This document shows, in pieces, positions 35,871-44,937 of a DNA stretch of 64,000 nt. Every line of letters starts with the position of its first letter. Within the stretch, counting starts at the first letter, position 1. The stretch covers positions 1 through 64,000 of the forward strand of contig JBBKVO010000025.1 in assembly GCA_037968475.1 (NCBI GenBank), read 5' to 3'. The position numbers and the translations under genes are program-made. The notes below the pieces were generated by a model. That model ran no database searches and had not been told where the DNA came from. It saw only the letters and a list, made by a program, of their open reading frames with translations. Source of the stretch: SB11 sp037968475 (GTDB lineage Bacteria; Bacteroidota; Bacteroidia; UBA8524).

Positions 35871-37724
35871 ATGAAGCATAAACTTATACTCCTGTTCTCT
35901 TTTCTTTTTTTCTTCTCTTTTTCATACGCAAGTAAAGAACGCCGAGTGAAACGCATTGACCCTCCGCATTGGTGGATGGGGATGAAAAACCCTAATGTAC
36001 AGCTATTGGTGTATGGCGCAGGTATTGGCGCGTTTAGCCCTTCAATAAATTATGAAGGAGTAAAAATCACAAAGTCAAGCACGGTAAGCAACCCCAATTA
36101 TTTGTTTATTGATATTGAGATAAGTGCCGGCGCAAAGGCGGGTACGATTGAAATTACCTTTACCAAAGGCAAAGAAAAGTTTAAACATAACTATGAGTTA
36201 AAAGCACGCACAGCAGCCAATAAAACCCTTATGGGTATCACCCCCGCCGATTTGATGTATATGATAATGCCCGATCGTTTTGCTAACGGTGACACAAAAA
36301 ACGATAGCATTAAAGGGTTGTTTGAACCTGCTAACCGAGCAAAACCAAAAGGAAGACACGGTGGTGATATACGCGGGATAATAAACAAGCTGGATTATAT
36401 AGAAAGCATGGGCTATACCAGCCTGTGGCTAAACCCTGTGTTTGAGAATAATGAAAAGCACGAATCGTATCACGGCTATGCTATTACAGACCATTATACT
36501 ACCGATGCCCGTTTGGGCACTTTAGAAGAATACCGCGAGCTAGTAGATAAAATGCACGCCAAAGGCATGAAAATGGTGGAGGATGTGATTTTTAACCATA
36601 TTGGCGACCAACATTACCTGTACCAAGATTTACCCGATAGCACGTGGTTTCATTTCTACCCACAGTTTTTTCAAAGCAATTTTAGGGCAACGGTGCTAAT
36701 GGATCCGTATGCCACTAAAAGTGACAAAGAAAAGTTTAACAACGGTTGGTTTGATGGGCACATGCCTGATGTTGACCAAACCAATCCCTTTTTTGCTAAT
36801 TTTTTAATACAAAATACCCTGTGGTGGATAGAAGAGTTTGGTGTTGATGCCCTGCGTATTGATACCTATGCCTACCCCGACCAATTGTTTATGGCTGAAT
36901 GGGGCAGGAGAGTGAAAGAAGAATACCCAAAAATGAGCCTGTTTTGTGAGGTGTGGGAGCACGACAAAGCGGTGCAAGCGTGGTATACCCAAAACAACGG
37001 GCTGAACAAAGAATACGACAACCACATGCCTAACGTAACAGATTTTCAGCTATGTTGGTCTATACACGCATCGTTAAGAGATAGACCCGAGTGGGAGCGA
37101 GGTTCATCAAAAATATACTATACGCTGGCACAAGACTTTTTGTACGAGAACCCGTTTAACAATGTAACGTTTGTTGACAACCACGATATAGAACGTTTTT
37201 ACAGCATTGTTGGGCGAGACCTAAACAAATTTAAAATGGGTATGGGCTTGCTATACACCACGCGCGGCATACCCTGTGTGTTTTATGGCAGCGAGATACT
37301 GATGTCAAAAGGTTGGGGCGACCATGGTTTGCTGCGCGAAGATTTTTGGGGAGGCTGGGCTACTGATACCGTTAATAAATTTACACCACAAGGGCGCACA
37401 GTACAAGAAAATGAAGCGTGGAATTATTTGCAAAAACTAGGGCAATGGCGTAAGAATAGCCCCGCGATAAAAGAGGGTAAATTGGTGCAATACATACCCA
37501 CCAAACCCGATGCGGTGTATGTGTATTTCCGTATACACCAAAACCAAAAAGTGATGGTGATATACAACACCAACGACAAAGAAATTACCCTAAATGGAAG
37601 CGACTATACAGAAAGTATAGAGGGAGCAACCCAAGCCAAAAATATAATCACAGGCGAAACTATAAGCGGACTAAGCACAATAAAAGCCCCCGCCATGAGC
37701 ATACAGATATTAGAGCTAGAATAA
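35871..37724 (+). CDS. SusA-like neopullulanase / cyclomaltodextrinase (GH13)
   Basis: The 617-residue periplasmic enzyme degrades maltodextrins, cyclodextrins or pullulan. Signal peptide about 1-20; an N-terminal cyclomaltodextrinase-type domain (about 25-115) with VKRIDPPHWWMGMKNPNVQ, the usual opening; a GH13 barrel with the MIMPDRFANGD and HGGDIRGI loops, nucleophile D331 (GVDALRIDTYAYPD), acid E360 (LFCEVWEHD) and D439 (FVDNHDIERF); and a C-terminal beta domain from about 530. The domain set is that of SusA of Bacteroides. It stands alone behind operator site 4 and converges on the next gene with a 9-bp overlap of the 3' ends. Confidence 0.92.
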   Translation: MKHKLILLFSFLFFFSFSYASKERRVKRIDPPHWWMGMKNPNVQLLVYGAGIGAFSPSINYEGVKITKSSTVSNPNYLFIDIEISAGAKAGTIEITFTKGKEKFKHNYELKARTAANKTLMGITPADLMYMIMPDRFANGDTKNDSIKGLFEPANRAKPKGRHGGDIRGIINKLDYIESMGYTSLWLNPVFENNEKHESYHGYAITDHYTTDARLGTLEEYRELVDKMHAKGMKMVEDVIFNHIGDQHYLYQDLPDSTWFHFYPQFFQSNFRATVLMDPYATKSDKEKFNNGWFDGHMPDVDQTNPFFANFLIQNTLWWIEEFGVDALRIDTYAYPDQLFMAEWGRRVKEEYPKMSLFCEVWEHDKAVQAWYTQNNGLNKEYDNHMPNVTDFQLCWSIHASLRDRPEWERGSSKIYYTLAQDFLYENPFNNVTFVDNHDIERFYSIVGRDLNKFKMGMGLLYTTRGIPCVFYGSEILMSKGWGDHGLLREDFWGGWATDTVNKFTPQGRTVQENEAWNYLQKLGQWRKNSPAIKEGKLVQYIPTKPDAVYVYFRIHQNQKVMVIYNTNDKEITLNGSDYTESIEGATQAKNIITGETISGLSTIKAPAMSIQILELE

Positions 37725-38450
37725 ACGCTTAAAAAAGCCTTTAATGCGTTGCCAACGTGTTGCTGGAAGAATGATAACACAATCACCCAATAGAGCCTCA
37801 TTTAAAGCAAGGGTTATTTGTAATGGTGTTTGCGTATTTCTATAAATTATATCGGTATAAAAAAGGGAAGTATAGCCAATAAGCTGAACTTTGAGCGTAA
37901 AGGGTTTGTTTAGATATTCTTGAGGCAAAACCAGCTTAAACTTGCCATCAAAATCAGTAGATGCCCCTATGTTTGTTCCTTCAATAAAAACAGAGACAGC
38001 AAACAACGGCTCATTGGTTGCATTATCTAATACTACACCGCTAATTATTCCTGTTGTGTCTGATGTTGTTTGGGGAGATAGTTGCTTGCTATTGTTAGAG
38101 TGATTGGGCTGTTGTTGTGTAGTAGGTTGATTACTTATTGTTGATGTTTGGGCATTTAATGTTGTGCCCAACCCCGCCACCATAGCCAGTCCTAAAAACA
38201 AACGTTTAGCAAAAGATGGAATAATGGGTGTGTGAGCAGCGGGAGGAATTAACTGTTTCTTTTCAAACCTGCCGCACACATTTTTAGGAGCATTGCTAAA
38301 ATAGGCCAGCAAATCAGCATCGCTAAATTGGGTAAAATCAACCACACATTTGCTGCACACATCGCAAAATGCACCCTGTTCAGTAGGGGTCATTTTGTCC
38401 CAATCCTCTTGGCAGGGTTGGGGTATGGCAATATGCAGGCTGTTTTTCAT
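37716..38450 (-). CDS. Protein with N-terminal cysteine cluster and carboxypeptidase-D-like domain
   Basis: The 244-residue product begins with a conserved-looking cysteine cluster, PCQEDWDKMTPTEQGAFC then DVCSKCVVDFT (about 13-41), and NVCGRFEK. Next is a single hydrophobic stretch (FAKRLFLGLAMVAGLG, about 80-97), a Gln/Ser/Thr-rich linker (about 100-130), and a carboxypeptidase regulatory-like domain with SGVVLDNATNEPLFAV and GASTDFDGKFKL (about 136-215). The architecture is common in Bacteroidota, with the cysteine cluster in the cytoplasm and the beta domain outside. The function is not known. It overlaps the 3' end of the SusA-like gene by 9 bp, tail to tail. Confidence 0.75.
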   Translation of the reverse strand: MKNSLHIAIPQPCQEDWDKMTPTEQGAFCDVCSKCVVDFTQFSDADLLAYFSNAPKNVCGRFEKKQLIPPAAHTPIIPSFAKRLFLGLAMVAGLGTTLNAQTSTISNQPTTQQQPNHSNNSKQLSPQTTSDTTGIISGVVLDNATNEPLFAVSVFIEGTNIGASTDFDGKFKLVLPQEYLNKPFTLKVQLIGYTSLFYTDIIYRNTQTPLQITLALNEALLGDCVIILPATRWQRIKGFFKRLF

Positions 38451-38540
38451 CCGAAATTCTTATCAAAGAAACGAATAAAAACCCGTCAAGGTTTAAAGCC
38501 GAGGTTAAGAAAAAGGGAACACATATAAATACTAGCTATT

Positions 38541-38590
38541 GCCGAGCGGACGCTCTATTATTTTTGGCACGAGCGGATGCTCGCGCCAAC
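38541..38590 (+). repeat. Hairpin-rich repeat, half-length copy E
   Basis: Contains GAGC-GGAC-GCTC, the TATTATTTTTGGCA spacer, and CGAGC-GGAT-GCTCG. The A-T pair of copies C and D in the second stem (CAAGC/GCTTG) is replaced by a G-C pair here, keeping the stem. Confidence 0.75.
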
Positions 38591-38608
38591 TGGGCGAAAA
38601 ACAACCAC

Positions 38609-39961
38609 TTAGCCCTCTTTTTTATTGCTCACCCGTATCATTTGGTTGTCTTGTACATACAATACTGATATGGCTGCGCAAAGCATAAATACACCCGCCA
38701 ATACTATGGCGTATATAGATTGACCGTTATAAAAAGTTTTTACTATTGGCCCGCCCAAAAAGCCGTTTATTATTTGTGGCAAGGTGATAAAAAAGTTAAA
38801 AATACCCATGTATACGCCCATTTTGCCCGCAGGTATGCTGCCCGCCAAAATAGCGTAGGGCATAGATAATATACTGCCCCAAGCCAAACCAACGCCCACC
38901 ATTGAGAGGATAAGCATATTTGGATCTTGAATAAAAAAAATGGAAAGCAAGCCCACGCCTCCTGCTATTAGCGATATGGCGTGGGTAGCTTTGCGGCCTA
39001 TTTTACCTGCTATTGATGGTAGCAAGAGGGCATAAATGGCAGAAACGCCGTTGTATATACCAAACAATATACCCACCCAGTTACCCGCTTTGTTAAAGGC
39101 TTCAGAAGTATTATCGGTATCGGGTAGGTGGTATATATGTTGGGCTATGGCGGGGGTAGTAAACACCCACATACTAAACAAGGCAAACCAGCTAAAAAAC
39201 TGCACCAAACCCAGTTGGCGCATGGTTTTTGGCATTTTACCAAAATCTTTAAATATTTCTAAAAATCCTGTTTGGTTGGTTTCGGGTTTGCCGTGGTAGC
39301 GTTCGTATTCTTCAGGCGGATACTCTTTGGCTTTAAAAACAGTAACCAATATAGTGATGATAAACACCGCCGCACCAATATAAAACGAGTAGATAACATT
39401 TAGCGGCACTTTACCCTCGCCCATAGTATTGCCAACAGGGGTAAAATTTGCTAAGAAATAAGGCAGCCACGAGCCAGCTACCGCGCCAATGCCTATTAAA
39501 AAGGTTTGTATAGAAAAACCCAGTGTTCGTTGCGAATCGGGCAGGTTATCGGCTACTAAAGCCCTAAAAGGCTCCATAGCCACGTTTATTGATGCGTCCA
39601 TCATCATCAGCATACCAGCACCAATTATCAGTGCCGATTTTGCGGTAAGAAAAGCATCCGAGTTGGGTAGTAGTATCAACGCCAAACAGCTAAATAGTGC
39701 ACCCGCCAAAAAGTAGGGTTTGCGCCTGCCCATTCGGTTCCAAGTTTTATCGCTGTAATGACCTATAATGGGTTGTACTATCATACCCGTAATGGGGGCA
39801 ACTAACCAAAACCACGATAGGTGCTCTACGGGAGCACCAAAATTGAGCAATATGCGCGAGGCATTACCGTTTTGCAAGGCAAAGCCAAATTGTATGCCCA
39901 TAAAGCCAAAGCTCATGTTCCATATTTGCCAAAAACTAAGTTTGGGTTTTGTACTACTCAT
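38609..39961 (-). CDS. MFS sugar transporter, SLC45-like (probable maltose importer)
   Basis: The 450-residue protein has twelve predicted membrane segments and the features of SLC45-type MFS carriers: SFGFMGIQFGFALQNGNASRIL near residue 20, seen here as GFMGIQFGFALQNGN, then GMIVQPIIGHYSDKTWNRMGRRKPY, seen as GHYSDKTWNRMGRRKPY near 70. Relatives in Bacteroidota are often encoded with maltose phosphorylase and PgmB and are taken to carry maltose across the inner membrane. The ATG at 39961 is preferred over 40000, since the extra 13 residues fall in the intergenic repeat. It is the last gene of the GH13-GH13-MFS operon under operator site 5. Confidence 0.85.
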   Translation of the reverse strand: MSSTKPKLSFWQIWNMSFGFMGIQFGFALQNGNASRILLNFGAPVEHLSWFWLVAPITGMIVQPIIGHYSDKTWNRMGRRKPYFLAGALFSCLALILLPNSDAFLTAKSALIIGAGMLMMMDASINVAMEPFRALVADNLPDSQRTLGFSIQTFLIGIGAVAGSWLPYFLANFTPVGNTMGEGKVPLNVIYSFYIGAAVFIITILVTVFKAKEYPPEEYERYHGKPETNQTGFLEIFKDFGKMPKTMRQLGLVQFFSWFALFSMWVFTTPAIAQHIYHLPDTDNTSEAFNKAGNWVGILFGIYNGVSAIYALLLPSIAGKIGRKATHAISLIAGGVGLLSIFFIQDPNMLILSMVGVGLAWGSILSMPYAILAGSIPAGKMGVYMGIFNFFITLPQIINGFLGGPIVKTFYNGQSIYAIVLAGVFMLCAAISVLYVQDNQMIRVSNKKEG

Positions 39962-39994
39962 ATAATTTATAGCTGTGTTGAGGGTTACGTATAC

Positions 39995-40039
39995 GCTCAA
40001 CCTGTCATATTGAGGTTCTCGAAATACGACAGGTTGAGC
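39995..40039. repeat. Inverted repeat between GH13 and MFS genes
   Basis: A 12-bp perfect stem GCTCAACCTGTC / GACAGGTTGAGC with a 21-base loop holding TATTGAGG. There is no T-run, so it may be an RNA-stabilising or partial-termination hairpin within the operon, or a dispersed repeat of the GTCAT-TGAG kind. Confidence 0.7.
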
Positions 40040-40048
40040 CGTTTTTAC

Positions 40049-41437
40049 TTATTTCACCATTACCAAATATTCCCAAGGTTTTAAATCAATAGTTTCCGCC
40101 GCCAAAACCACAGCATTGCTAAAGGCTTCGCGACCTGCTTGTTTAAAATCAAGCCCCTCTATTTTGCCTTTTGCAGGCAAGCCCGATAGGTTTATAATTA
40201 CCGTTACTTCGTTGTCGCCTTTCACGCGTTTAAATGTGTATACATTGGCATTATCGCCAGTCCATACAAGTTTTTCAAACGTACCGCCGTTGTTTCCGTT
40301 CCACAAGGCTTCGTTATTTTTCTTAATGTGCATCAGACTACGGTAAAAACCATAGCGGGTAGTATCGTTCCATTCAATCGGGTCTTTTTCAAAAAACTTA
40401 AGGCGTCGGTTAAGTCCCGCCTCTTGTCCGCTATACAGCAAAAACATATTCTTTGGGTAGGTAGCACTAAGCACAGCAAAGGCCAAATAGCCATCACCCA
40501 TGCGCTCAAACTCTGTCCCGTTCCACGAGTTTTCATCGTGGTTACTGGTAAAAGCCATGCGGTAGGTGCGCTCAGGCATACGGGTTTGTTCTTTTTGCCA
40601 AAAGGTATCTAAGTCAGCTGCTTGTTTATTGCCTTTGGCTATTTCGTTCATTATATGGTGAAACTCCCACGCATAGTTGGCATCAAAAGCACTATCATAA
40701 AACAAAGCGTTTTCAACACCTTTATCGCCTATATCTTCGGCTTCGGCCAGCATAAATACAGGTTTAATTTTGTCCAGTTGTTTGCGGGCATCAATCCAAA
40801 ATTCAGTAGGTACTAAAAAGGCCACATCGCAACGGAAACCATCAATATCGGCTTCTTTTACCCAAAATTTAAGGTTATCAATCATGGCTTGGCGCATTTC
40901 CATATTGTCGTAGTTCAGTTGGGCAACGTCCGTCCAGTCCCAAGGGGTAACAATATTTCCAGTGCTGTCTTTTGTATACCAATCTGGGTGCTCGGTAATC
41001 CAAGGGTTATCCCATGCCGTGTGGTTAGCAACCCAGTCTATAATCACCTTCATACCCATATCGTGGGCTTTTTTCACCATGCCCTTAAAATCTTCCATAG
41101 TACCGTAATCAGCACCAACGGCTTTATAATCTTTTACCGAGTAAAAACTACCCACGCCGCCTTTGCGGTTTTTTTCACCAATGGGGTGTATGGGCATTAG
41201 CCACAATACATCAACACCCATATCTTTCAATCGGGGCAGGTGTTGCTCAAAAGCTTTTATAGTCCCTTCTGGGGTATATTGGCGCAGGTTCACCTCGTAT
41301 ATATTGGCGTTTTTGCTCCACTCGGGTGCAGCCATTGCTGTTGGCGTTTCTTCCACATCGGTTGGTTTTTCAGTTTTGGGCTTGCAGGCAGTAAAAGCTA
41401 TTACTACTGCCGAAAGAAAAAGTATATGTTTTTTCAT
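40049..41437 (-). CDS. GH13 alpha-amylase lipoprotein
   Basis: The 462-residue lipoprotein (lipobox F-T-A-C, C18) is a compact alpha-amylase with little beyond the barrel. Mature protein starts after a Thr/Glu-rich linker at about residue 38. Catalytic residues: D204 in IDGFRCDVAF, E232 in FMLAEAEDIG, D301 in FTSNHDENSW, all intact; region I is DWVANHT. A short C-terminal beta domain follows from about 385. It acts in the periplasm or at the surface on maltodextrins. It is the second gene of the operon starting at 43902, and a 96-bp gap with a repeat separates it from the gene upstream. Confidence 0.92.
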   Translation of the reverse strand: MKKHILFLSAVVIAFTACKPKTEKPTDVEETPTAMAAPEWSKNANIYEVNLRQYTPEGTIKAFEQHLPRLKDMGVDVLWLMPIHPIGEKNRKGGVGSFYSVKDYKAVGADYGTMEDFKGMVKKAHDMGMKVIIDWVANHTAWDNPWITEHPDWYTKDSTGNIVTPWDWTDVAQLNYDNMEMRQAMIDNLKFWVKEADIDGFRCDVAFLVPTEFWIDARKQLDKIKPVFMLAEAEDIGDKGVENALFYDSAFDANYAWEFHHIMNEIAKGNKQAADLDTFWQKEQTRMPERTYRMAFTSNHDENSWNGTEFERMGDGYLAFAVLSATYPKNMFLLYSGQEAGLNRRLKFFEKDPIEWNDTTRYGFYRSLMHIKKNNEALWNGNNGGTFEKLVWTGDNANVYTFKRVKGDNEVTVIINLSGLPAKGKIEGLDFKQAGREAFSNAVVLAAETIDLKPWEYLVMVK

Positions 41438-41456
41438 AGGGTGATTTATGGTTTGC

Positions 41457-41526
41457 TGCGGTAGTCATGCTGAACTTGTTTCAGCATCTCATAGCGAGAT
41501 CCCGAACTAAATTCGGGATGACTGCT
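41457..41526. repeat. Compound inverted-repeat element between two GH13 genes
   Basis: Two adjoining hairpins, GATGCTGAAAC / GTTCAGCAT type (read ATGCTGAAC-TTGT-TTCAGCAT) and ATCCCGAA-CTAAA-TTCGGGAT, are enclosed by AGTCAT ... ATGACT, so the element can fold as a cross. The ATCCCGAA-TTCGGGA hairpin recurs near 54785. Confidence 0.72.
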
Positions 41527-41532
41527 TCGCAG

Positions 41533-43902
41533 TTAATTCGTTATAATTTCAAATGAGTTTTGATTTAAGGTTAATGTTAGCGTATTGCCGTTTAGGGTAA
41601 AAGCTGTACCAAAGTTGGCGTTTAATTTTTCATAATTCAAGCCTTGTGGCAGGGTTATGGTAAGTTGTTGCGCCTCGCCTTTATTAAACACTACAATAGC
41701 GGTTGTATTAAAGTAGTTGCGGACATAAGCGAGGGTATTTGCCCCTGCATTAACAAAGCGGGTATCGCCATACAGCAAAGCCATTGTATTGCGGCGAAGC
41801 TGCACCAGTTTTGTAACGGTGTTTTTAAGCTGACTTTGGGGTGAAGTAAGACTATCAAACAACATCATACGGCGGTTATCAGGGTCGTTAGCACCGGGAA
41901 GCCCTATTTCATCACCGTAATAGATAACAGGAATACCCGGTATGGTTAGGTTAAAAGCATTCATCATTGCCAGTCTATCGTATCCTTTTTGACCGTTATT
42001 GGTTATTTGTCGTGTCCATCCTGCTTGCTTACTGTCTTCATCAAAACTTACCGAACCATCGGCATACGAGATAAAACGCACCTTATCCTGATTGCCGCTT
42101 ATGTTGCCCATTAGGTTGTGGTAGCCGTAGTAGTCAAAACTTTCATTCAGAGTTTTTTGCAAGCGGGTAAACGATTCGTTATCGCGGGCAAAGCAAGCCA
42201 CCGCCGCATCGTATACATTAAAATCAAACTGCCCATCCAATTGCCCTGTGCTAACATACGAGTTGATAAGCTCTGCATTGCCGTAGGTTTCGCCTATTTG
42301 GTATAGGGTGCGGTTTTGTGGTTCTATTACCTGCGTTTTTATTTTATAGGTAAGCAAACGCCAGTAGCTTTCAGGTATATGCTTAGTAGCATCGTGGCGA
42401 AGCCCGTCAAGGTCAAAATTAGTTAGCCAAAACATGGCACTATCGGTAGCGGCTTTGCGCACCTCTTCACGTTCCAAATCAAGCGTGGGTAAAAAGGTGT
42501 CAAACCAAGTGGTAAGGCGTTGCTCGTCCCACAATTCTAAATTGCGCCTACCGTCGGGCAAAATCATTGGTGTGCTCCAATCGGGGTGTTGCACTATCAT
42601 GGGGTGCTCTTTGTGCACGTGGTTGGCCACATAATCCAGCACCACATTTACATTGTGTTGGTGGGCTACGCTAATCAATTCTTTCAACTCGTCATTAGTT
42701 CCAAAACGGTAATCTACCTGCGAGTGTGATGTAGGCCAATAGCCGTGATAGCCGGCAAACTTGGTATACACACCGCCTTTGTTCCACAAGCCCCAAGCCC
42801 CTTCAGGGTTTTGGCTAACGGGCGAAAGCCATACGGTATTGGTTCCCAATGAATCGAAATATCCGTTTTTAATTTTTTGGGTGATGCCTGCCAAATCGCC
42901 GCCCAAGTAGTTGGCAATGGGTAAAATGGTGTCTTGCACTTTTTTGTCGTTATCGGCACGACCGTTATTAAAGCGGTCTACCATTAAAAAGTACATTACA
43001 TAGTTTTGTTTGTCGGTGCGGCTTAGCTCGGTAGTTTGGGTAACGGGCAAACCTTTATCAAGCGGAATTAAAATATCGTTACTTTCTTTTTGTGCTGAAG
43101 AGGCATAAATGCGCAGGTGCGAGCGTTCCATTTTTTCAGCATTTTTTGGTAAGGTAACGGTATAGGTATTGTTTTCTTTTTTTACGAATGAAGAGGGAAG
43201 CAAGTAGTTTTCCCAATAGGCTAATACTGTACTTATGCTACTATCAGCTAAAAGAGTTACTTGGCTGCCCGTGTGGTTTTGGGTAGTGATATTTGGTTTG
43301 GGTGCATTGGGATTGCCTACCACTAAAATAGAATTGTAGCCGCCAATGCCATTATCAATACTATCGGTATTGTTCGGGTCGAGACCTTCAACACCGTCAA
43401 GATGCAGTTTGTATTGGTGTTCGCCCTCGTTTAGTACAAGGGTGGTTGTCCAAACATTGTTTTCAAATGTTAAGGGGTTTCTTGATGCCATCCAGCCGTT
43501 AAAACTGCCCGCCATTTCCACCTTGCTGTATGTTTTTCCTTTTGGGTCGAAAGTAAAGGCTACCTTGTTTTTACGTGATTTTCGCAGGGGAATATCGTAT
43601 CCAAAACCATCAGCTTCTACATGAAGGTTAGCTATGGGTTGAGTGATGCTTCCCACAAGCAGCAATTCTCTAGTATTAATTATATAGGTATTAGTTAACT
43701 CTTCAACGTTGGTGGATGCAATTATTTTTTCGGTTTCAGGAAAATAGTCTTTAAGAATAATTACAGTAGTATCAGCCCCTAATGTTATAGGCGAGGCAAG
43801 ACCTATGAGCAAAGATTTTTCAGGCGTTTTCAGTCCTGTATCTTTTTTGCACGAGGTCAGCAAAGCACTTAGGGCGAGAACAATATATACAGCCTTTTTC
43901 AT
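41533..43902 (-). CDS. Large GH13 lipoprotein with E-set domains (alpha-amylase/pullulanase-like)
   Basis: The 789-residue lipoprotein (lipobox L-T-S-C, C18) has an N-terminal beta region, a CBM48-like domain (about 110-200) with VEMAGSFNGWMASRNPL and EHQYKLHLDG, a further beta linker, a GH13 barrel (about 300-690), and a C-terminal beta domain. Catalytic residues: D504 in LDGLRHDATKH and E538 in YQIGETYG. Region IV reads SGNQDKVRF, so the usual His before the third acid (D606) is Gln605. The barrel is otherwise complete. It is the first gene of the operon with the smaller amylase and the MFS transporter, with operator site 5 about 41 bp upstream. Confidence 0.9.
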   Translation of the reverse strand: MKKAVYIVLALSALLTSCKKDTGLKTPEKSLLIGLASPITLGADTTVIILKDYFPETEKIIASTNVEELTNTYIINTRELLLVGSITQPIANLHVEADGFGYDIPLRKSRKNKVAFTFDPKGKTYSKVEMAGSFNGWMASRNPLTFENNVWTTTLVLNEGEHQYKLHLDGVEGLDPNNTDSIDNGIGGYNSILVVGNPNAPKPNITTQNHTGSQVTLLADSSISTVLAYWENYLLPSSFVKKENNTYTVTLPKNAEKMERSHLRIYASSAQKESNDILIPLDKGLPVTQTTELSRTDKQNYVMYFLMVDRFNNGRADNDKKVQDTILPIANYLGGDLAGITQKIKNGYFDSLGTNTVWLSPVSQNPEGAWGLWNKGGVYTKFAGYHGYWPTSHSQVDYRFGTNDELKELISVAHQHNVNVVLDYVANHVHKEHPMIVQHPDWSTPMILPDGRRNLELWDEQRLTTWFDTFLPTLDLEREEVRKAATDSAMFWLTNFDLDGLRHDATKHIPESYWRLLTYKIKTQVIEPQNRTLYQIGETYGNAELINSYVSTGQLDGQFDFNVYDAAVACFARDNESFTRLQKTLNESFDYYGYHNLMGNISGNQDKVRFISYADGSVSFDEDSKQAGWTRQITNNGQKGYDRLAMMNAFNLTIPGIPVIYYGDEIGLPGANDPDNRRMMLFDSLTSPQSQLKNTVTKLVQLRRNTMALLYGDTRFVNAGANTLAYVRNYFNTTAIVVFNKGEAQQLTITLPQGLNYEKLNANFGTAFTLNGNTLTLTLNQNSFEIITN

Positions 43903-43942
43903 AGCAAGGATTTAAAAAGCAATATATATGTTTTTGATTTAA

Positions 43943-43963
43943 AAAGTGTACACACTACACTTT
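43943..43963. promoter_or_regulatory. Starch-regulon operator site 5
   Basis: A perfect palindrome AAAGTGT-N7-ACACTTT, further extended by A-T pairs on both sides, upstream of the GH13-GH13-MFS operon. It is centred about 50 bp before the ATG at 43902. Confidence 0.78.
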
Positions 43964-44029
43964 TTAAATAGCTGCTGATAAATGTACGCTTTTGCGGCAG
44001 GTAAAAAACCGATAGCTTTTAAAAATTAC

Positions 44030-44097
44030 AGCGCGAAACAGGACTTAAAGTCCCGCTTCGCGCTATAATCTGTATAGAATAGGATTTCAAATCCTAT
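44030..44097. repeat. Two adjacent inverted repeats
   Basis: AGCGCGAA ... TTCGCGCT (44030-44064) encloses an inner GGACTT-AA-AGTCC pairing. It is followed by ATAGGATTT-C-AAATCCTAT (44079-44097), perfect with a one-base centre. With copy F these fill the gap 43964-44226, which holds no supported gene. Confidence 0.75.
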
Positions 44098-44123
44098 TAA
44101 CTCTAACAACCAATATATCCTAT

Positions 44124-44174
44124 CGCCGAGCGGACGCCCTATTATTTTTGGCACGAGCGGATGCTCGTGCCAGC
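44124..44174 (+). repeat. Hairpin-rich repeat, half-length copy F
   Basis: Carries the degenerate GAGC-GGAC-GCCC, the TATTATTTTTGGCA spacer, and a 9-bp stem GGCACGAGC-GGAT-GCTCGTGCC. An in-frame ATG at 44161 lies within this hairpin and is not a credible start for the next gene. Confidence 0.75.
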
Positions 44175-44226
44175 TTTGGATAATTTGTTGTTTACACTAA
44201 GCCTTGCCGTTTTGCGTTTAGCTCTT

Positions 44227-44937
44227 ATGCGTTGGCTAATACTTTTTGTTGTTGTGTTCCCCGTTACATTATTTGGGCAAGATACCACCCTATTTTGCCA
44301 GCAAAGTGCGCTAACGTATAGCGATTGTTATGCTTTTTACAGAGAAAACCCAAACGACCAACACGGTACTTTTGAGCATGTAATTGAGAACGCAGCTTTT
44401 AAAACATGGTATGGCAAAGGCTCTTTTGTTGAGGAAGAGAAGAAATACTTGCTTACCTACCAGCAATATCTTGATACACTGAAGGTAAATATCACTGTAG
44501 ATTCTTCTCGGTTTTATGATACAGTGGTCTTTGTAAATAAAAATATACTCGGCTGTTCTAATGGGATATGGTACCACTACGCGACCTCTATTGACTCTCC
44601 TTTTGTTTATTATGATGCTGCCTTTTTTTGGTTTGATTCTGTAAACGGCACTCAAAAAAGCACCTTTCTATACAATATGACTTGGTTTAATGATGATATC
44701 CATCACCCCTATTGCTTGCCTGCTACCGATAGGTTAGTTTGTGTAAATATTGAATACAACCCGCCCAACTACATTCTTTTTTTAACCCCAAAAGAAACTG
44801 AGATACTAAAGAAAAACGAAAAAGGCTTTACGGTTAAAACACTATTTGGAGAGAATAAAAAAGAACAATTTGTATTGCAATCTCCAAAACAAAAACCGTT
44901 GTTGCGGCCATGTCCCAACTTAATCCTCAGGAAATAG
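44227..44937 (+). CDS. Secreted protein of unknown function
   Basis: The 236-residue product starts MRWLILFVVVF with a signal peptide ending near FGQ. The mature part begins DTTLFCQQSALTYSDC and has a TVVFVNKN stretch and aromatic-rich strands (YYDAAFFWFDSVNG). No family is recognised. I use the ATG at 44227, not 44161, because the latter is within a repeat hairpin and spoils the signal peptide. The 3' end overlaps the next gene by 28 bp in another frame, a longer overlap than elsewhere in the window. Confidence 0.7.
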   Translation: MRWLILFVVVFPVTLFGQDTTLFCQQSALTYSDCYAFYRENPNDQHGTFEHVIENAAFKTWYGKGSFVEEEKKYLLTYQQYLDTLKVNITVDSSRFYDTVVFVNKNILGCSNGIWYHYATSIDSPFVYYDAAFFWFDSVNGTQKSTFLYNMTWFNDDIHHPYCLPATDRLVCVNIEYNPPNYILFLTPKETEILKKNEKGFTVKTLFGENKKEQFVLQSPKQKPLLRPCPNLILRK

